A stretch of DNA of 64,000 bases from Hyperoplus lanceolatus (taxonomy: Eukaryota; Chordata; Actinopteri; Uranoscopiformes; Ammodytidae), in assembly GCA_026929865.2 (NCBI GenBank), contig CM049413.1, positions 17,222,001-17,286,000 on the forward strand, read 5' to 3'. The stretch's first letter is position 1; each line of letters starts with the position of its first letter. Positions 27,260-40,664 of this stretch are shown here, piece by piece. The notes below the pieces were generated by a model, which had not been told where the DNA came from, did not search any database, and worked only from the letters and a program-made list of their open reading frames with translations. The translations under genes were made by a program, and so were the position numbers.

Positions 27260-27515
27260 AGTAACACTTTAAACTAAGGAGACATATACTACCTTAATTA
27301 AGTTAATGCTTAGTTTATTATTAGTGGTTAGGAAGTGCGTAGTTAGTAATTCTTAAGAATTAACTAACTGTAAATGCTTAGTTGTTAACGGTTATGCGTA
27401 GTTAACTAATGCTTTGTTAAGCATTAACTAGTAAGCATAACAGTTAACTAATGCATATCAGGAATAACTAAGGTATACCTTAATCATTTGTTAACCCTTA
27501 TTGAGAAGTGTTACC
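27260..27515. mobile_element. Non-autonomous DNA element with GTAACACTT ends
   Basis: The left end is (a)GTAACACTTTAAACTAAGG and the right end is CCTTATTGAGAAGTGTTACC, an inverted match in about 15 of 19 positions. The interior is built of repeated 'gttaactaatgc / gcattaacta' palindromic segments. Outside the ends, ATTTGTTT (27,252-27,259) and ATTAGTTC (27,516-27,523) agree at six of eight positions, consistent with a decayed 8-bp target-site duplication. The ends match those of the 44,558-46,241 element (GGTAACACTTTA). Eight-base duplications are typical of hAT (also P) transposons, but no transposase is present to confirm this. Confidence 0.7.
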
Positions 27516-28062
27516 ATTAGTTCTAAGGTCACACTTGGATCTTTACCCTGTACTTTGTCATTACTAGTGGTACTGATAACATGATGAAAAGCTAAATAAA
27601 GATGAGAATGAATGGGAAGGCAGCATAAACCCCATTTTGCTTTGGCCCCAACTGCAACCTTTTATGCTTTCACACCCTTTCTTGTCCAACATGTGATAAT
27701 GCTGTCTGCCCTCGCCAGAAACCCCAATGTCAGACAAGCACTTAATTGCCTGGCAACATGTGTAAATGGCCCATCCTCTGGTAGGGAACAAGGCTAATTC
27801 AAGCTGAACCCCATGGCCAGAGGGACTCTTAACACGTAACATGACCTAACAACTGTGTGCGTGTGTGTGTGTGTGTGTGGGAGATAAAAAGGGAGGTAGA
27901 CAGCGAGAGCGACAAGAGAGGCAGAGGAAGCCACTCAGGTTATCATCATTATACCAAGCTAATCGCTAACATCTGCAGTGCACTATCACACGGGAGCAGT
28001 GTAGGAAGACCATTTAGTTATTGTGTTTATGTGTGTGTTGGCACATGCACACCACTAAAAGC

Positions 28063-28094
<32 letters not shown>
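28063..28094. repeat. (AGAT)n microsatellite
   Basis: Eight uninterrupted units. Confidence 0.95.
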
Positions 28095-29189
28095 TTTTTT
28101 AGTAAGACTGTTATGGGCCAGGTCAAGTGAAGCAGTAGTATAGGGGTGATTTGGGAAATTGCCAAGGCGCCAACCTTACCAACATGTGCCTATCACTCAA
28201 TCGAGGCCAACCTCCTGTCCAAATGGAACCAAAAATACTTTTCCTTCCCTAGTCTTGTCAATTCTGTCTATTAGTTTCTACTTTCAGTCTCCCTGCTGTC
28301 AAATGTCCCAGCTTGTGCTTTTACTGACGGGGACCAACATAAAACACTAATTGAAGATTAGCCAGAGTTAGGCAGTTAGTAGGTTGCAATCATTTTGCTT
28401 GTGATTTCTGTCCTCATAACCTCTGTGTCACATTGAGGCTTGTATGTTTCCCCTTTTTAGACTAGAATTAGATGAGTAGGCCTAGTGAACTGATTATTTT
28501 AGTCATCCTTATTGTATAGCTTGAAATACTACATTGTGTGACCATGCATCAGAAATGCATGGTCGTATAGCTTAAACCACCACATCTGTCCCACGTGGGT
28601 AATGTCGGAACATTTTTGTAAAGAGTAGTTCAATTTTTTTTAAAGTGCGTTAATACACACAGCATGCTATCTAAAATATAACTTATCTTGGATTCTTGTT
28701 TCAGAACATTTAAGCTATCGCTGCTATTGTGTTATTTAAAATGTTCCTAATTTGGCTCTTTGCAAATACAGCTGAAAGACTGAAATCAGCTATCCGTTTA
28801 AATGAAAGCAATATTATAGTGTTGTGAGTTTTTTTATGTGCATGTATGCTTTTGCTTGTGAAACTTCTAAAATAAATCACATTTGAAATCACTTTCAACT
28901 TTAGAGTTGAATTTGGGGTTAAAAGTAAGATTGTGTTTAAGCTTGTAGGTTGCGGTGGTGCTGCTGTGACCTAGTTGAAATTCACCTCCGTGGACAGCAA
29001 AAGGAAATTAAGTTGAATTATGATTCATCTTTTAATTAAACCCCCTTGCCATTATAACACTCATATCTTGAATCTTTTCATTACGGATGAAGTCACTATG
29101 ACCACCTCAGCCTCGGATATATTGAGGAGACTATTGGAGTTGGAGGAGCTTGTGTTTAAGGTTGCTGATGGGAAAGAATGTGGAGGATT

Positions 29190-29296
<107 letters not shown>

Positions 29297-32200
29297 TTTC
29301 CTGCCTGCACAGCGTTGGTTTAGCTTGGAGTGAGATTGAGCAGGGTTTCTCTGCCAGTTGTGCTTCCAGCAGCTGTTAGACAGTGATCAGGGCAGAGAGT
29401 GTGAAATTATCTCTCACCGTGGTGATTGTCCACTCGCTCCGTCCCATGCTTCACTGCAGCATCTAATTAGCACCATACTGATGCCCGGTAACTGTACAGG
29501 GAAAAGGGAGGTAGACAGAGGGGGGGACTTGAATTCTTTAGAAGACACAACATGCATATGCTCACATTAACCAACAAGCACACTGTCCCACTGACATACA
29601 GAGCAACTCATTTGATCTTTTATCTTCAGCATGTTAACAAAACACAACTGCTGTTTAATATTTCAGGTACATTTTCAGTGGAGAAAAAAGCGAGTTATAT
29701 AACCAAGCCTGAGCTGTTGCCTTGGGTACTGTATCCTTGTGCAAGAATCACTTGTGCAAGATAAAGCAGCCTAGGTCAACACATATGAGGGAAAATAAAG
29801 CTTTTAATCAAAACAATGTCTCAAAAGATATAACCTGATGTTCTCTTCCATCTGCTAATTGATCTATTCCCAGGATGAGATTGAGTTTAAGCTAAAAGCA
29901 GTGTTAACATTGTGTAGAAAACATATAGTTATTAAACTAAGCGTGTTCAATCGTGTCAAAGATCAAGTGAAACAACCCAATGAATCCTAGTTGTTATATA
30001 ATAATAGACTATATGAAGATATGCATCATACATAAGATCACTTTTGAAGCCGTGTCTGGTAAGCTGGTCTCTAACGTTTTAATTTTACTTAAACATTTAT
30101 TTGCATAATTTTCCAACTGAGTTGGAAAGAGTTGTCCCCTCTTGACATTTTAAAAAATGTATCATATTTTTTTACTCCTGGATTACCAGGCAAACGCATA
30201 GCCAGAATTGTAAATGACTGAATAAGTGCATCTGTAAATATGTAAGTCAACACCAGCCACATTGCCTTTTTAAAACACACATTTAGCAGCTATAGTTTAA
30301 CATAATAATTATATGTACTGCATTCATTATTTAGTACACAAGCAACATGAAAGGGAGATGGGAATACATGGGGTGATGTGCCAAAACCCTTATGCCTGTC
30401 CGATAAAGGATCAACTAAATCGAGAGATGCAGAATGACAAAGTGAAACGCAGGAAAGAAAAAAATTAGTTCTGTAAAAAAAAAAACTGTCGCTATGTGAA
30501 TGTATTACAGCTTGCACTGTACTAGCTCAAAATGACTTTTCTTAGACAAATATCTCATACTATATCAACCGTTGAGATATTTGATCCATTTTTCTCATAT
30601 TTAAAGCATTCAAGATTGCCTATTTCAAATACCACAATTTTACTTTTTTCAATTTCAAGCGTGATACAAAATTTAATTTTATAAATTCACTTTCTATCTC
30701 TACACTCATTCTCTCAACAAAGGTCAGTATGTTTGTTCAGTGAGAAAACATGAAAAAACTGTGTGATCTTTATGAATGGTTGGTACCGTCTGTCGGTAAG
30801 GCCATTGTGTAGTGTAGGCCTTTGGTTCTTCATTTCCTCTAGCATTGTGTCCTCTCAAATCCTCTTCAGAGTCTATTCCAACAGGGCTCGCATGCGGTAG
30901 TGATGCATTAACACTGAATTGTGCTGCCTCAGAGACCATCAGTGGCACATAAGACAGAGTGATACAGACACAGAGAAGCCTGAAGGATCCAAAAAAAAAA
31001 AAACCAGCCAGTCTGGACCAACAGTAAAACACAGTGTTACATGGCCTTTGGGATCTAAGTGCACTCTATGACTCGGCTGCCAACAACAGGCTTTGTTTAA
31101 AGTGGGAGAAACATGTACACCTTCCACTTGACAGCAGCGGACACAGAGCACATTGCTGTGAAGCATTCTCCATCTCGTTGCACTCGTGTTACTAATGGCA
31201 ACGTCCTATTAGCCATGATGAGGAGACTGGTCAGGGTCACAGTGACCACATTTCTGCTTTTTATAAACAAAAGCAGGATTGCACAAACAAACAAAACTTT
31301 TTTTTTTAGAGAAGAATTAAGTGAATTTGGGGCTCAGCTTTGCACATTTCGGCAAACTCCACTGGCATCTGTTGATACTGGACCTGTGGTTACCATGTCT
31401 TTGTCTTTGTGAAATAAGTGGCGGTTTGGTTGTTGCGCAAAGTCAGTTTGCTCGCTCGCTTCAAAGAGAATTGCTCGCTGCTGTTAATATCATTTCATGA
31501 TGTGTAGCTCTGTTAGTGTCTCAGAGCAGCACACTTTATTGGTTTTCTTGTTTGTGTCTTTCACTGTGGGGGGAAAAAGGAGATTGTTAGAGAGAAGGGG
31601 TATAACTAGATTTTTTTGGAGATAGATGCTATGCAATTATGTTGAGTTATGCAAACATGTGTTTGCTGCATGACTCACAGCCGGTGTGGGTGGCATTTTC
31701 CCGTAACCCTCCGAATGCAAATCCAAAAGCAAAGTACTCTGTCCCTTGGTGCAATTGAACACCAATAAGTGTGACACAGCCTCCTGCAGAGGACAAAACA
31801 AAATAATGCATGCAAATAACCATAACAAGAGGCAGACAGTCAATACACATTATTCATTTGCCCATTTGTTTGTCAGTTATTACTCCTGGACTTCCTCAGA
31901 GTCACAGCTAGCTTGCAATTGTAGCACTCTTTGGGAAGTATAATGAACCTCTGCAAAACAGAAAGCTTGTGCTCTGTCTGTATCTCAGCTTGCTGTGAGA
32001 ACATGTAGCGGTGTTGAAGGGCATGTTCCCTTAAAACATGATCGATGGCCTAAAACTGGCAATATAAAACATGCTTATGTGTGCTTGTCATGCATTACGA
32101 TTTGCTCAGCATGTACTCTTGGCACGGTGCACGGCGGAAGCTTGCGTCCATACTTTACAGCACAACTCCAACGATAGCTTGTATCCAGCAACCTTAATCT

Positions 32201-32826
32201 GAACGGTTACTGCCCTTTGATTTATACACGTGTCAGACATAAGGCTCTTGGCACCGCCGTGCATGAACAAAGGTGGAAATGATGTGAGATGTAATTCACA
32301 AGGACAGAATGGACAGCCATAAAGGGATCCCTGATAGGGCTGCTCAGTGTGCTTTAGTGGGCCTTAGGGGGAGTAAGTAAAGGGATATGAGGTAACACAT
32401 ATCCTATGATAGCACTGTATCTCAAAGACGTACAGTACACAAGACTCGTAATATTTCCCGGACAGCAAAATCTACACTGTGAGCATGTTTGTCTGCGACT
32501 TAGCCCTCACTATGCAGCATTTATTTGAATACTTTTTATGTTAGCATCCTTTTATGCAGATCTATTTTTACCACCTAAAGACGGAGACATAGGGTATATA
32601 TTGGAAAGGAGCAAAGTACTCAGAGCATCAGCATCTTTGGCCCGGAAGGAATTTATTTTATTATTTTGAGTTGTTTGAGTTATCTTTGTCAGCTTTCCTT
32701 TATTTTATTGTATCCCATGAGCAGTATCTCATAGCTCAGTCTTGTACAACACAAATATTCACACACCATGGATGTGTGTCACCGTGTCTCAGCTGAATTC
32801 TCTTAACTGTCCTCTGTGGTGTTTGA

Positions 32827-33697
32827 CCCAGGTATGGGGAGTAACCCCTGACTGCAGCTCGCAGATTGAGGAGGTGCTTAAATTTTGCTTAAATGTGGGC
32901 AGGGTTAAACGGTTCACCCTGCTCGAAGAATGTGCGATGCACTGTAGGTTGTGAACCAGCGGGGAGTTCTGAATGAAGTGTGGCCGACCCAGAGTCACTG
33001 TTGGCAGGTCTGGGTTGAGGCCGTTGGCCCTAAATTTTTAACCAAATAGTAGTCTATTTCTGTGTGTGAGATTGGGTGTGTGTCTCCCTTTTCTAACCTC
33101 TCCCTGTCACCTTACCCTAACCACCGAGCTGTGCTGCCTGAACATAATCGCCAATTTCAGGAAAACATAGGGCTGTGGTGGGACCAACAGGCTGTGGGAA
33201 CATAGGCCTATTGATGACCCCGACCGACACCGAGTCACGGTTGGCGGGGCTGGGTTGAGGCGTAATGCCGGGAGCCGGAGGCTGTGAAACAGCGGGGCGT
33301 TCTGGATGAAGTTTGGCCGACCAAGTGTCACTGTTAGCGGCGCTGGGTTCAGGCACACGGACGGGGGCCGGCCTGGAAGTGGCGAATGAGCTTGGCGTTA
33401 TGGATGTGGCCGAGTTAGAGTGAGTGAAAGTGGGTCTGGGGGTCCTCAGTGTCCCCTTGAAAAACATACATTTAACTATGAAATTAGCATATATATGGCT
33501 ATATAGTAATATTAAACCTACATATGTATAGGCCTATCAAATATAATATTATCGTTATATTCAACACACCAATGTGTTGCTGGATCTGCGCCACCAGATG
33601 GGGCCCCCAAGCTCGAGTGAAATGTTTAGACCAGCCCACATTTAGGGAAAAGTTAAGCTCCTATTCGAGCTGCAGTCAGGGGCACTTGGGTGTGGGG
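32827..33697. mobile_element. Inverted-repeat element with internal diverged direct repeats
   Basis: The left arm (32,827-32,927, containing cccctgactgcagctcg and 'taaatgtgggcagggttaaac') is an imperfect inverted copy of the right arm (33,603-33,690, containing cgagctgcagtcagggg and 'tttagaccagcccacattta'). Between them, a unit of about 77 bp ('ggttgtgaaccagcggggagttctgaatgaag...gggttgaggc', 32,946-33,022) recurs at 33,279-33,355 with moderate divergence. Its second half also recurs at about 33,220-33,260. On the minus strand the two full units are open in one shared frame (VTLGRPxFIQNxPLxHxL). This could be a short former coding repeat, or chance given the GC-rich sequence. The family is unknown and the outer ends are approximate. 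Confidence 0.6.
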
Positions 33698-33699
33698 CC

Positions 33700-36337
33700 A
33701 ACTAGCATCATGTCACCATTGTTTTTCCCCTGATATTTAGGGGTGTGTGTGTGTGTGTGTGTGCTCAAATATTTCACCTTGTGGTGTGTTTGGATTGAAC
33801 TTATCCAGGTGAGTGAGAGTAACTGCATATATTTAAATCTATATTTATTTATTTTCAACATCTTTGCCAAACAACATAGCCGGAGCTATGGATTTTTAGT
33901 AATGCATTTTCCAGTTTTGATCTTGTAATTTCATGCCCATGTTTTCTCACTTCTCCAAACCATTCTCAGGCATCATAATACTTACAGAAGTTGGAGAAAT
34001 CCAAAGAAGAAAATGGCTATATTTACCACTCATTCAACTGAAACAGAAACAATAAAATGTCAATATAATTGCAAGAAAAAAAAATGGTCGCGGGAAGAAT
34101 TTGTAATGATGTTGGATTAGTATTCCGTCCCCTGCACAGAATGGCACTGCTAGTGACGGATGAGCTCATACATCACACACACCACAGTGCTGACAGCTGC
34201 CACTGTCACAGCTCAACTCCGACCCCTCTGCTTCATTCATCTGACTGAATGTGTGAACATATTCCAGGCATAAGTTCCCCTCTATTGACATGGAAACATA
34301 ACCACACACACTTGCACACGCGCAATGCGAAGGAACGCAACGTTTGGCATTTGACTGGCTCTGCATATTTATGGATACGCTGTACATGCATGCATGTACC
34401 GTCACAGACACACAAGGGTTTTTTTGTCTGGGCTAAATCCCTTCATTCCCTATTTTCCATGTCCAATGGCCCTGCAAGTGGGTTAATAGTGTGCAGGGGG
34501 CTCTGAGGGACCCTCTGGCATTGGCTAATGGTGGGTATGTTTAGCGTGAAAATACCAGATTGACCCCATACAGGTTCCCCCATTACTCATAAAATACATC
34601 ATCTACACAAGTGTTCCCACATTCCCAAAGGTGTGTCTTGGGGTTTATTTTGTATACAAGTCTTAATGTAACGGATCCAGGCTCTTCTATGGTGTTCGAA
34701 TATTATTTGGCAAAAATGTTCAGTTTAAGCCACACTAGCGGCCCAGCTCTTGGTAGCCGATGTCTGTTAGTTTGTTTGTTTGTTTGGTCCACCCAAGTTT
34801 GAATTTTCACAAATATGTGTGGACATTACTGATCCCCTGGCTTTTTCCTGAAAACTGATCAATAGTTTAACTTAACCAGTGACATATGGCACACCATCTA
34901 CAGTCTGGATTGGCCCAAATTCTTCTATCTTGTAGTATTTGTATATTTTACAGAAGGGACGGAATTCTGATCAAAAAGTCATTTTGGGGGGTGTGTGTGA
35001 TGCTCATTCCTTAGTAATGTGTGGGGACTTAGTGCATCATGTAAACCAACAATCCTGAGCGTGACCACTACATCAAAATCTCCTCACATCCCAGCACTGC
35101 ACCTGGGTGCCTAGACAGCGATTACCACTCTTCAAACTAACTTCAGCCCTTTGCTTGACAGGCAGCGCTGTGGGCGGTCTTTGGCTGCTGGATAGAAAAA
35201 AAATTAACATTATGAGTTTTCTCTGACATTGCAATGTACTACCATGATATGATTACCACAATTTACAAATTTATCCATGTCAGTCTGACAGTTCTTGCAC
35301 AATGAATTGTTTTTAAAAGTACAATATTTCAGTAAACAAAAAGTAAAAAAATGTCTTCTCATAGGAAACAGTTTTTTTTTATTTACTCAATCCAGCGCCT
35401 TACTTCACTCCAAGGGACCTCAAGCTAAGTTATGGGTGATGGAAAATTGGCAGTTTTTTTTCCTCCACTTAAATCCTATGGCAGCTGATTTCACTGATTA
35501 CCACATATTAAACCAAAGGGGGGTAACTCATTAGCTAAATCAGCGAGAGTGTTGTGGGGAGGTTGAATAAGAAGATGCAGACTCTTGGCACGTTACGGAC
35601 CTTCTGCCCTGTCCTATGCGCCTCAGCCAACTAAAGCACCAGGCTGCAAAGAAATTAAAATGTAACTGTTTTCAGGATTCAGAGGCAAGCACAACCGCTG
35701 GTATTTTGCAAATTGAACCAATGACCAAATGTATTGAGTCTTTGGTAGTGACCCTGACATATTCGCGTCAATGGACCGAATAAGTCTCGAAAGCAGTTTT
35801 TTAAATCCCTCTTGTACACATCCCAGCTGAGGCTATGGATTCAATCCGCAGATGATACATGCCTCCCAGAGTATTATTATTAATATGCTACTCCCTCATC
35901 TACTTTTAACGCTGCAGGCTCTAATAAATACAGCCCATTTTTTCTTTCTTGTTAAAACCTTACTCAGCACAGTGATTTTGCAAATAAAGAAGGTGCGTTT
36001 TCAAAGCAGTATTCACCTTGGGTATTGTCAGCAGTACAACAACAACAACAACAACAACCTGAATTGCCTGTGTAAATAAATGTAAAATATTGTAAAGAAA
36101 TGGAAATGGGTAATATATCATAACGTTGGTAAGGCATTTTCATTTGCGGTTGAAGCTTGAGGCAAATACAATTGGCTGAGAACCTAAATAACGAAAACCT
36201 AAAACATATAAATAGAACAGTGCATGTTCTCACAGCTTCTCCAGCCTTCACATAGACTTGTACGTGTGTTTTTTCTACCCTCTTTATTCCCTGTATGTTA
36301 GTGTTCCCTGTCCATCCCTAATCCCTTTGTCCAACAC
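33700..36337. other. Non-coding; short (GT)n and (ACA)n
   Basis: No gene seen. GT array at 33,741-33,763, ACA array at 36,036-36,058. Frames are short and unrecognised. 34,430-34,600 is single-copy in appearance. Confidence 0.45.
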
Positions 36338-36439
36338 ACTTTGCAGGGCAATGTTTTTATTTATATCTATCCCTCTTCCCCTGTATAGGGGAAGAGGGAT
36401 CCAGGAATAGATATAAATAAAAAGATTGCCCTGCAAAGT
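36338..36439. repeat. Long hairpin, 45-bp arms
   Basis: The left arm 36,338-36,382 (actttgcagggcaatg ... ctatccctcttcccct) is repeated inverted at 36,387-36,439 after a 4-base loop. Only one substitution and one 8-base insertion (ccaggaat) separate the arms. A short TA array follows. No target duplication and no coding potential. It may be a MITE or an inverted duplication formed by template switching. Confidence 0.85.
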
Positions 36440-36454
36440 ATATATATATATATC

Positions 36455-39214
36455 TCCCCTTTAGAGTCCAAGAGACCTTATCAAACATCACATCTTGGAT
36501 GCTGTGCTAGGGTGAGGTTGGCAGCTTTTTAAGTTTTTGGGTGTACTGCTTGACATCAACAAGTTAGAGAGGATTTTTTTATAAACACTATTGGGACATG
36601 GCTCTAGGGATGGCTATGTTTCTTTGTTGATCCGTTGGTTCCCCACTTAGGTCCAGACAACATCTCAACAACTCTACAATGTCTACACATTGTGCAGGGC
36701 AAAAGCAGCATGCAAGCAGAGCAGCAGCAGCAACTTAACTCCCCTGTTTAGAGGTATTCAGGCCCATTATTTAGTGTAGGTCACCCTAATTTTAACAGCA
36801 ATCAGAGCAGAACATACAATCTGTTATGCCACTTAAAACTGAGAAAATTCTATTTGTGGTATGGACATAAATTAATTGTGAGCGTTTCCTTCTAAGCTTT
36901 ATTGGGTGGCAGTGTTAATAGAAACATATTTGTTCTGCTTGTTGTCGAGGCTTTAGATGGATTGGCCTGAAATCTAACTTTAGTGTTCCCCTGAATTTTC
37001 CTTTAGTGCCACCAGAAGGTCGTTAATATCACATCCTCTACTTGATGGATTTTGACTATTTTGTACAGACATATGTACATAGTTTCCAGATAGTGTGTCC
37101 CACTAACTTTACCTCTAAAGACTTTGACACAGAGCCTATTTACATGTACGTGAATGTGGCCCTCTACAGAAGAATCAATGACTAAAAGTGCATGTATGTC
37201 TGTTTTTATTGTATGAATACATTACATACTTTTCTAGATAAGTAGTTGTTGTTGCATATTGCAGTGGTAAAGCTGCCCACCTGCCAATAAAGATCTGTAC
37301 TACAGGGCACATTTTGTATTCATGCATATATACAATTTGATGCGGTTCGACACACTTCTTACAGTCGTGTGTGCGTGTTGGAAATTACTCCCAGTGTGGG
37401 GGTATGTTACTTTGTGCTACAAAAACCGACATTACACAATCTCACTAACAACAACAAAAATGCGGAATAAGATTGTGTCCTCCCTTGCACCGAAGACGGC
37501 CAACATTGTTGCTTCTGAAGCCGGTGAGGAAGGTCAAATCATAACTTGCTTCTACTCAGCGCTTCCGTGCTCCATTAATACAAAGGATCAACATTTTACC
37601 TGCCAAATTCTTCAGCATGTAGAGACATTGATTGATTATCATATTAGACTTTAGAATTCAGCTCAAATATCTGTTGTGCCGGGAATGTTTAAGTCTGGTT
37701 AAACTCCTGTACAACTTAACGCTAGAAGGAAAAGGTGTTTGTGTGGTCCAACACCTACACAAATAAATGATAATCATTGCTGGACATAATAAGTCTTTGC
37801 GGATGTACTTTTATAAAATGTTTTTCAATGTGACTTTTTTCGCCTCCACAAATTGTTTGTGCACATAAGTGGTTGGATAAAGTGTGTGGTAGTGTGAAGA
37901 TGACGTCAAGAATGTGATGGCCATGAAGTGAACGGTGTCGAATGTGAATAGCCAACCCAGTCTTTGTTACATTGTTGGTGTGTTGTTATTTCATATTTTA
38001 TTTTCGAACAACTTGTCGGCTACAGCAAGTGACAGGGGAACAGGCAAAAGGCGGCTGTTGTTGTGGCTGTCAGACATTCAGGACAGCACACACCCGTCCC
38101 TGTCGCAGACATTTGTTTATTCTTCTAGCTTGCAAACACGCCGATGATGATTTCTCTTACTATTACATATTTGCCATGAAGGATTAATTAGTCGACATGC
38201 CTCTGACTGGTTAACAACAACTCGTTCTACAATCAATCTACCGTGACATCTTTGTTAGATAATAAAGGTAATACTGAATATCCTTTTCCTGCAGCAAATC
38301 ATTTGAAACAGTTACTCTGGTCTTGTCCTTGTAAAGAATAAGGTTACACAGAGAGCACAATTTGCTTTATTACTCATCCATTCACTTCAGCTCTGTGAGA
38401 GATGTCACTGTTACAATTAGTAAGACTTTTTCTGTCTCTGCAGTGCTTTGATAAGGTTATTGATCAAAGCCAATTACGCGGTGACTGGATAGTGAAGCTA
38501 CTGTAAATACGTCTAATGCGTCACTCTTCATAGGAGTAAGCCCACTAAATGTTTTTAAGGTTCACACGGTTTGGTAACACCTGTCTTCTTCAGTTGTCAC
38601 TTTATTCTACAGCCAAACGGCGCATAGCTTTAGCCACTTTTTCCTTTACTCCTATCGTCTCTTTGAGGTGTTTTTTTTTTAAGCGTTTTTTAAGTGTGAA
38701 CAAAGTTGATGAGATACAAAATGTTACAATTTTTAGTCCCCATCTCTCTACCTTAGTTTGCAATCGGGGGCTGACCGAAATCTGATCTATTCACTAGAAA
38801 GTGGTTCATTGAAAATGAATGCATCTCATGGTTGTGCGTAGTTGCTGACAAAAGTTATTTTTTTTTCTTCTTCAAATCATTAGCTCATGGATAACCTCAG
38901 AGCTGCACATTGGTAAATACGCCTTACAGGAACACAATGGCAGTAGGATTGTAGCTAAGGATTACTCACAGTTGGAGCTCAGATTTTTCTGGGGTTTTGA
39001 AAGCTCACCTTTTTGGCTCATGTTGTTTTGGAAATATGTTCTTCCTATCCATATTTTATAGATGTTGTCAATGGCTTTTAAAGCATACAAAGACTTGGGG
39101 ATGCACTTGTCAAGGTATCACATTTAGTTTTTTCAAATTCTGGACGGTTTGTTTTCTTGCCGATATTTACATAAGAATATTCATATCACTCTCATAGCCA
39201 TCCAGTAATTCCAA
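36455..39214. other. Non-coding, no feature seen
   Basis: Several frames of 60-110 codons (for example 37,322-37,654) lack recognisable domains and repeat content. Nothing else found. Confidence 0.45.
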
Positions 39215-39362
39215 GGCTACAGTCCGCTGACATTTAGCTTAACCTAGCAGTTACTCTGAAATAATGTGGGGGGAGGGGAGTAAAAGCACAGTATTGATCT
39301 TATTCTCGTTCATGCAGAGAGTAAGGTGAGTTAAGTGTATTTCCGAAAAAGTATTCCTTTAA
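39215..39362 (-). mobile_element. Diverged teleost MITE-like repeat (TTAAAGGAATACTT... type)
   Basis: Read on the minus strand it begins ttaaaggaatactttttcgg, then 'aaatacacttaactcacc', 'ctctgcatgaacgagaataagatcaatactgtg' and, further on, 'aggttaagctaaatgtcagc..actgtagcc'. This order resembles, from memory, a widespread percomorph repeat that opens 'ttaaaggaatagttcgacattttgggaaatacgc' and ends with 'gttagcttagcttagc'. The copy is old and its 3' side is not delimited. Confidence 0.5.
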
Positions 39363-39369
39363 ATCCATG

Positions 39370-40657
39370 TCAATACCTTTCCTGTTGGCCGTTAACATTA
39401 CCATACTTTTAAAAGCTATAAATGTGAAGCACAAATCATCTATAACAGCACTATAAATTAGCATAAATTGTTTACTTCTCAGTATGACCTAGATTTTTAA
39501 CCACCATAATACAATGGAAAAACATGGGTTTGAGGTGGAAAAAATAAGTAAGATGAACATTCTCTAAATGCCTCTAAGAAGAAGTCTCAGTAAGTGTGAG
39601 GGATGTCATAAGTTTGTCACCGAGCTGCCTTAACACTTTTCAAAATTGATGTGCTTCTCACACACCCAGATGATCCGCCATTCAAATGGAATGGAATCAA
39701 TAGGTTAAGAGGTCACCCTTCCTGCCACCTGATTGCATTTAATTTTCTGCCTCATATACATAACACTTTTCCATCTTTACATTTCAGACCACAACCGATT
39801 TTCAGCCGCAAACATTTAGCTCCCATTTTCAGAGCGAAACAGTGCACACATTAGCATATAGTCCTGCCTCAAACATCTCATTTCGGGCAAGTCGGTGTCA
39901 GCACAATATGGAGCTTCCAGATCACAACTTTTTTTTATGTCTTAAAAAGGGAAGCTAGATTTCTGTCATTTGTAAGACAACTGTATTGACATGAGCAGCT
40001 TTCAAAACACAGTGAATAAGAATCTTGAATAGCTTTTAAAGGAGTGAGTGTGAGAGAACAAAGGATGGTGAAGGGCAAGGGTTGAATAACAATATATCTG
40101 ACCCAAGATAACATTCATTCATATTCATGACTACTTTTTTCTTTTGTCGAAAACTTGCAGTATCCAACTTGATGACAAATTATGGCATGCACCCAACTTA
40201 AACTGTATTGAGTGTGTTTTTGAAATGCGGTCATGAATATTGAATGATGCAGGACAAGGGGTAAACTGCTACATGTGATCCATTTTTAAAGTAACATTGC
40301 CGCAACACATGCAGCAGTATCTTTGTGTTGAGGTCAACCATTTTTTTTTTAACCCTAGCGCACTTAAGCCATGGGGCCTATGGCGACTGTTTCACCAGAC
40401 ACACATGTCGATGTTAAGTTCACAAGTTCACTGCTCACAGGCTTTGCCTTGAGTGATGAGATGATGCCGACAGATATTCAAAAGTGCAAAACGATCCCAT
40501 TTGTTTCTGAGGTCTAAGTAGAATTCCTGGATGGATTGAGCTGATTCGTATTGGCTGTGAACAATGTGATATTTGAAAGATGGTGTGTCTTCACTTACAA
40601 CAAGAAGACTTATGCTAATTTCCGCTCTTTTCACTTGGAGTGTACTCCTACAGTAAT
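39370..40657. other. Non-coding, no feature seen
   Basis: AT-rich sequence without a supportable gene or repeat. Confidence 0.5.
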
Positions 40658-40664
40658 GTTTTAG

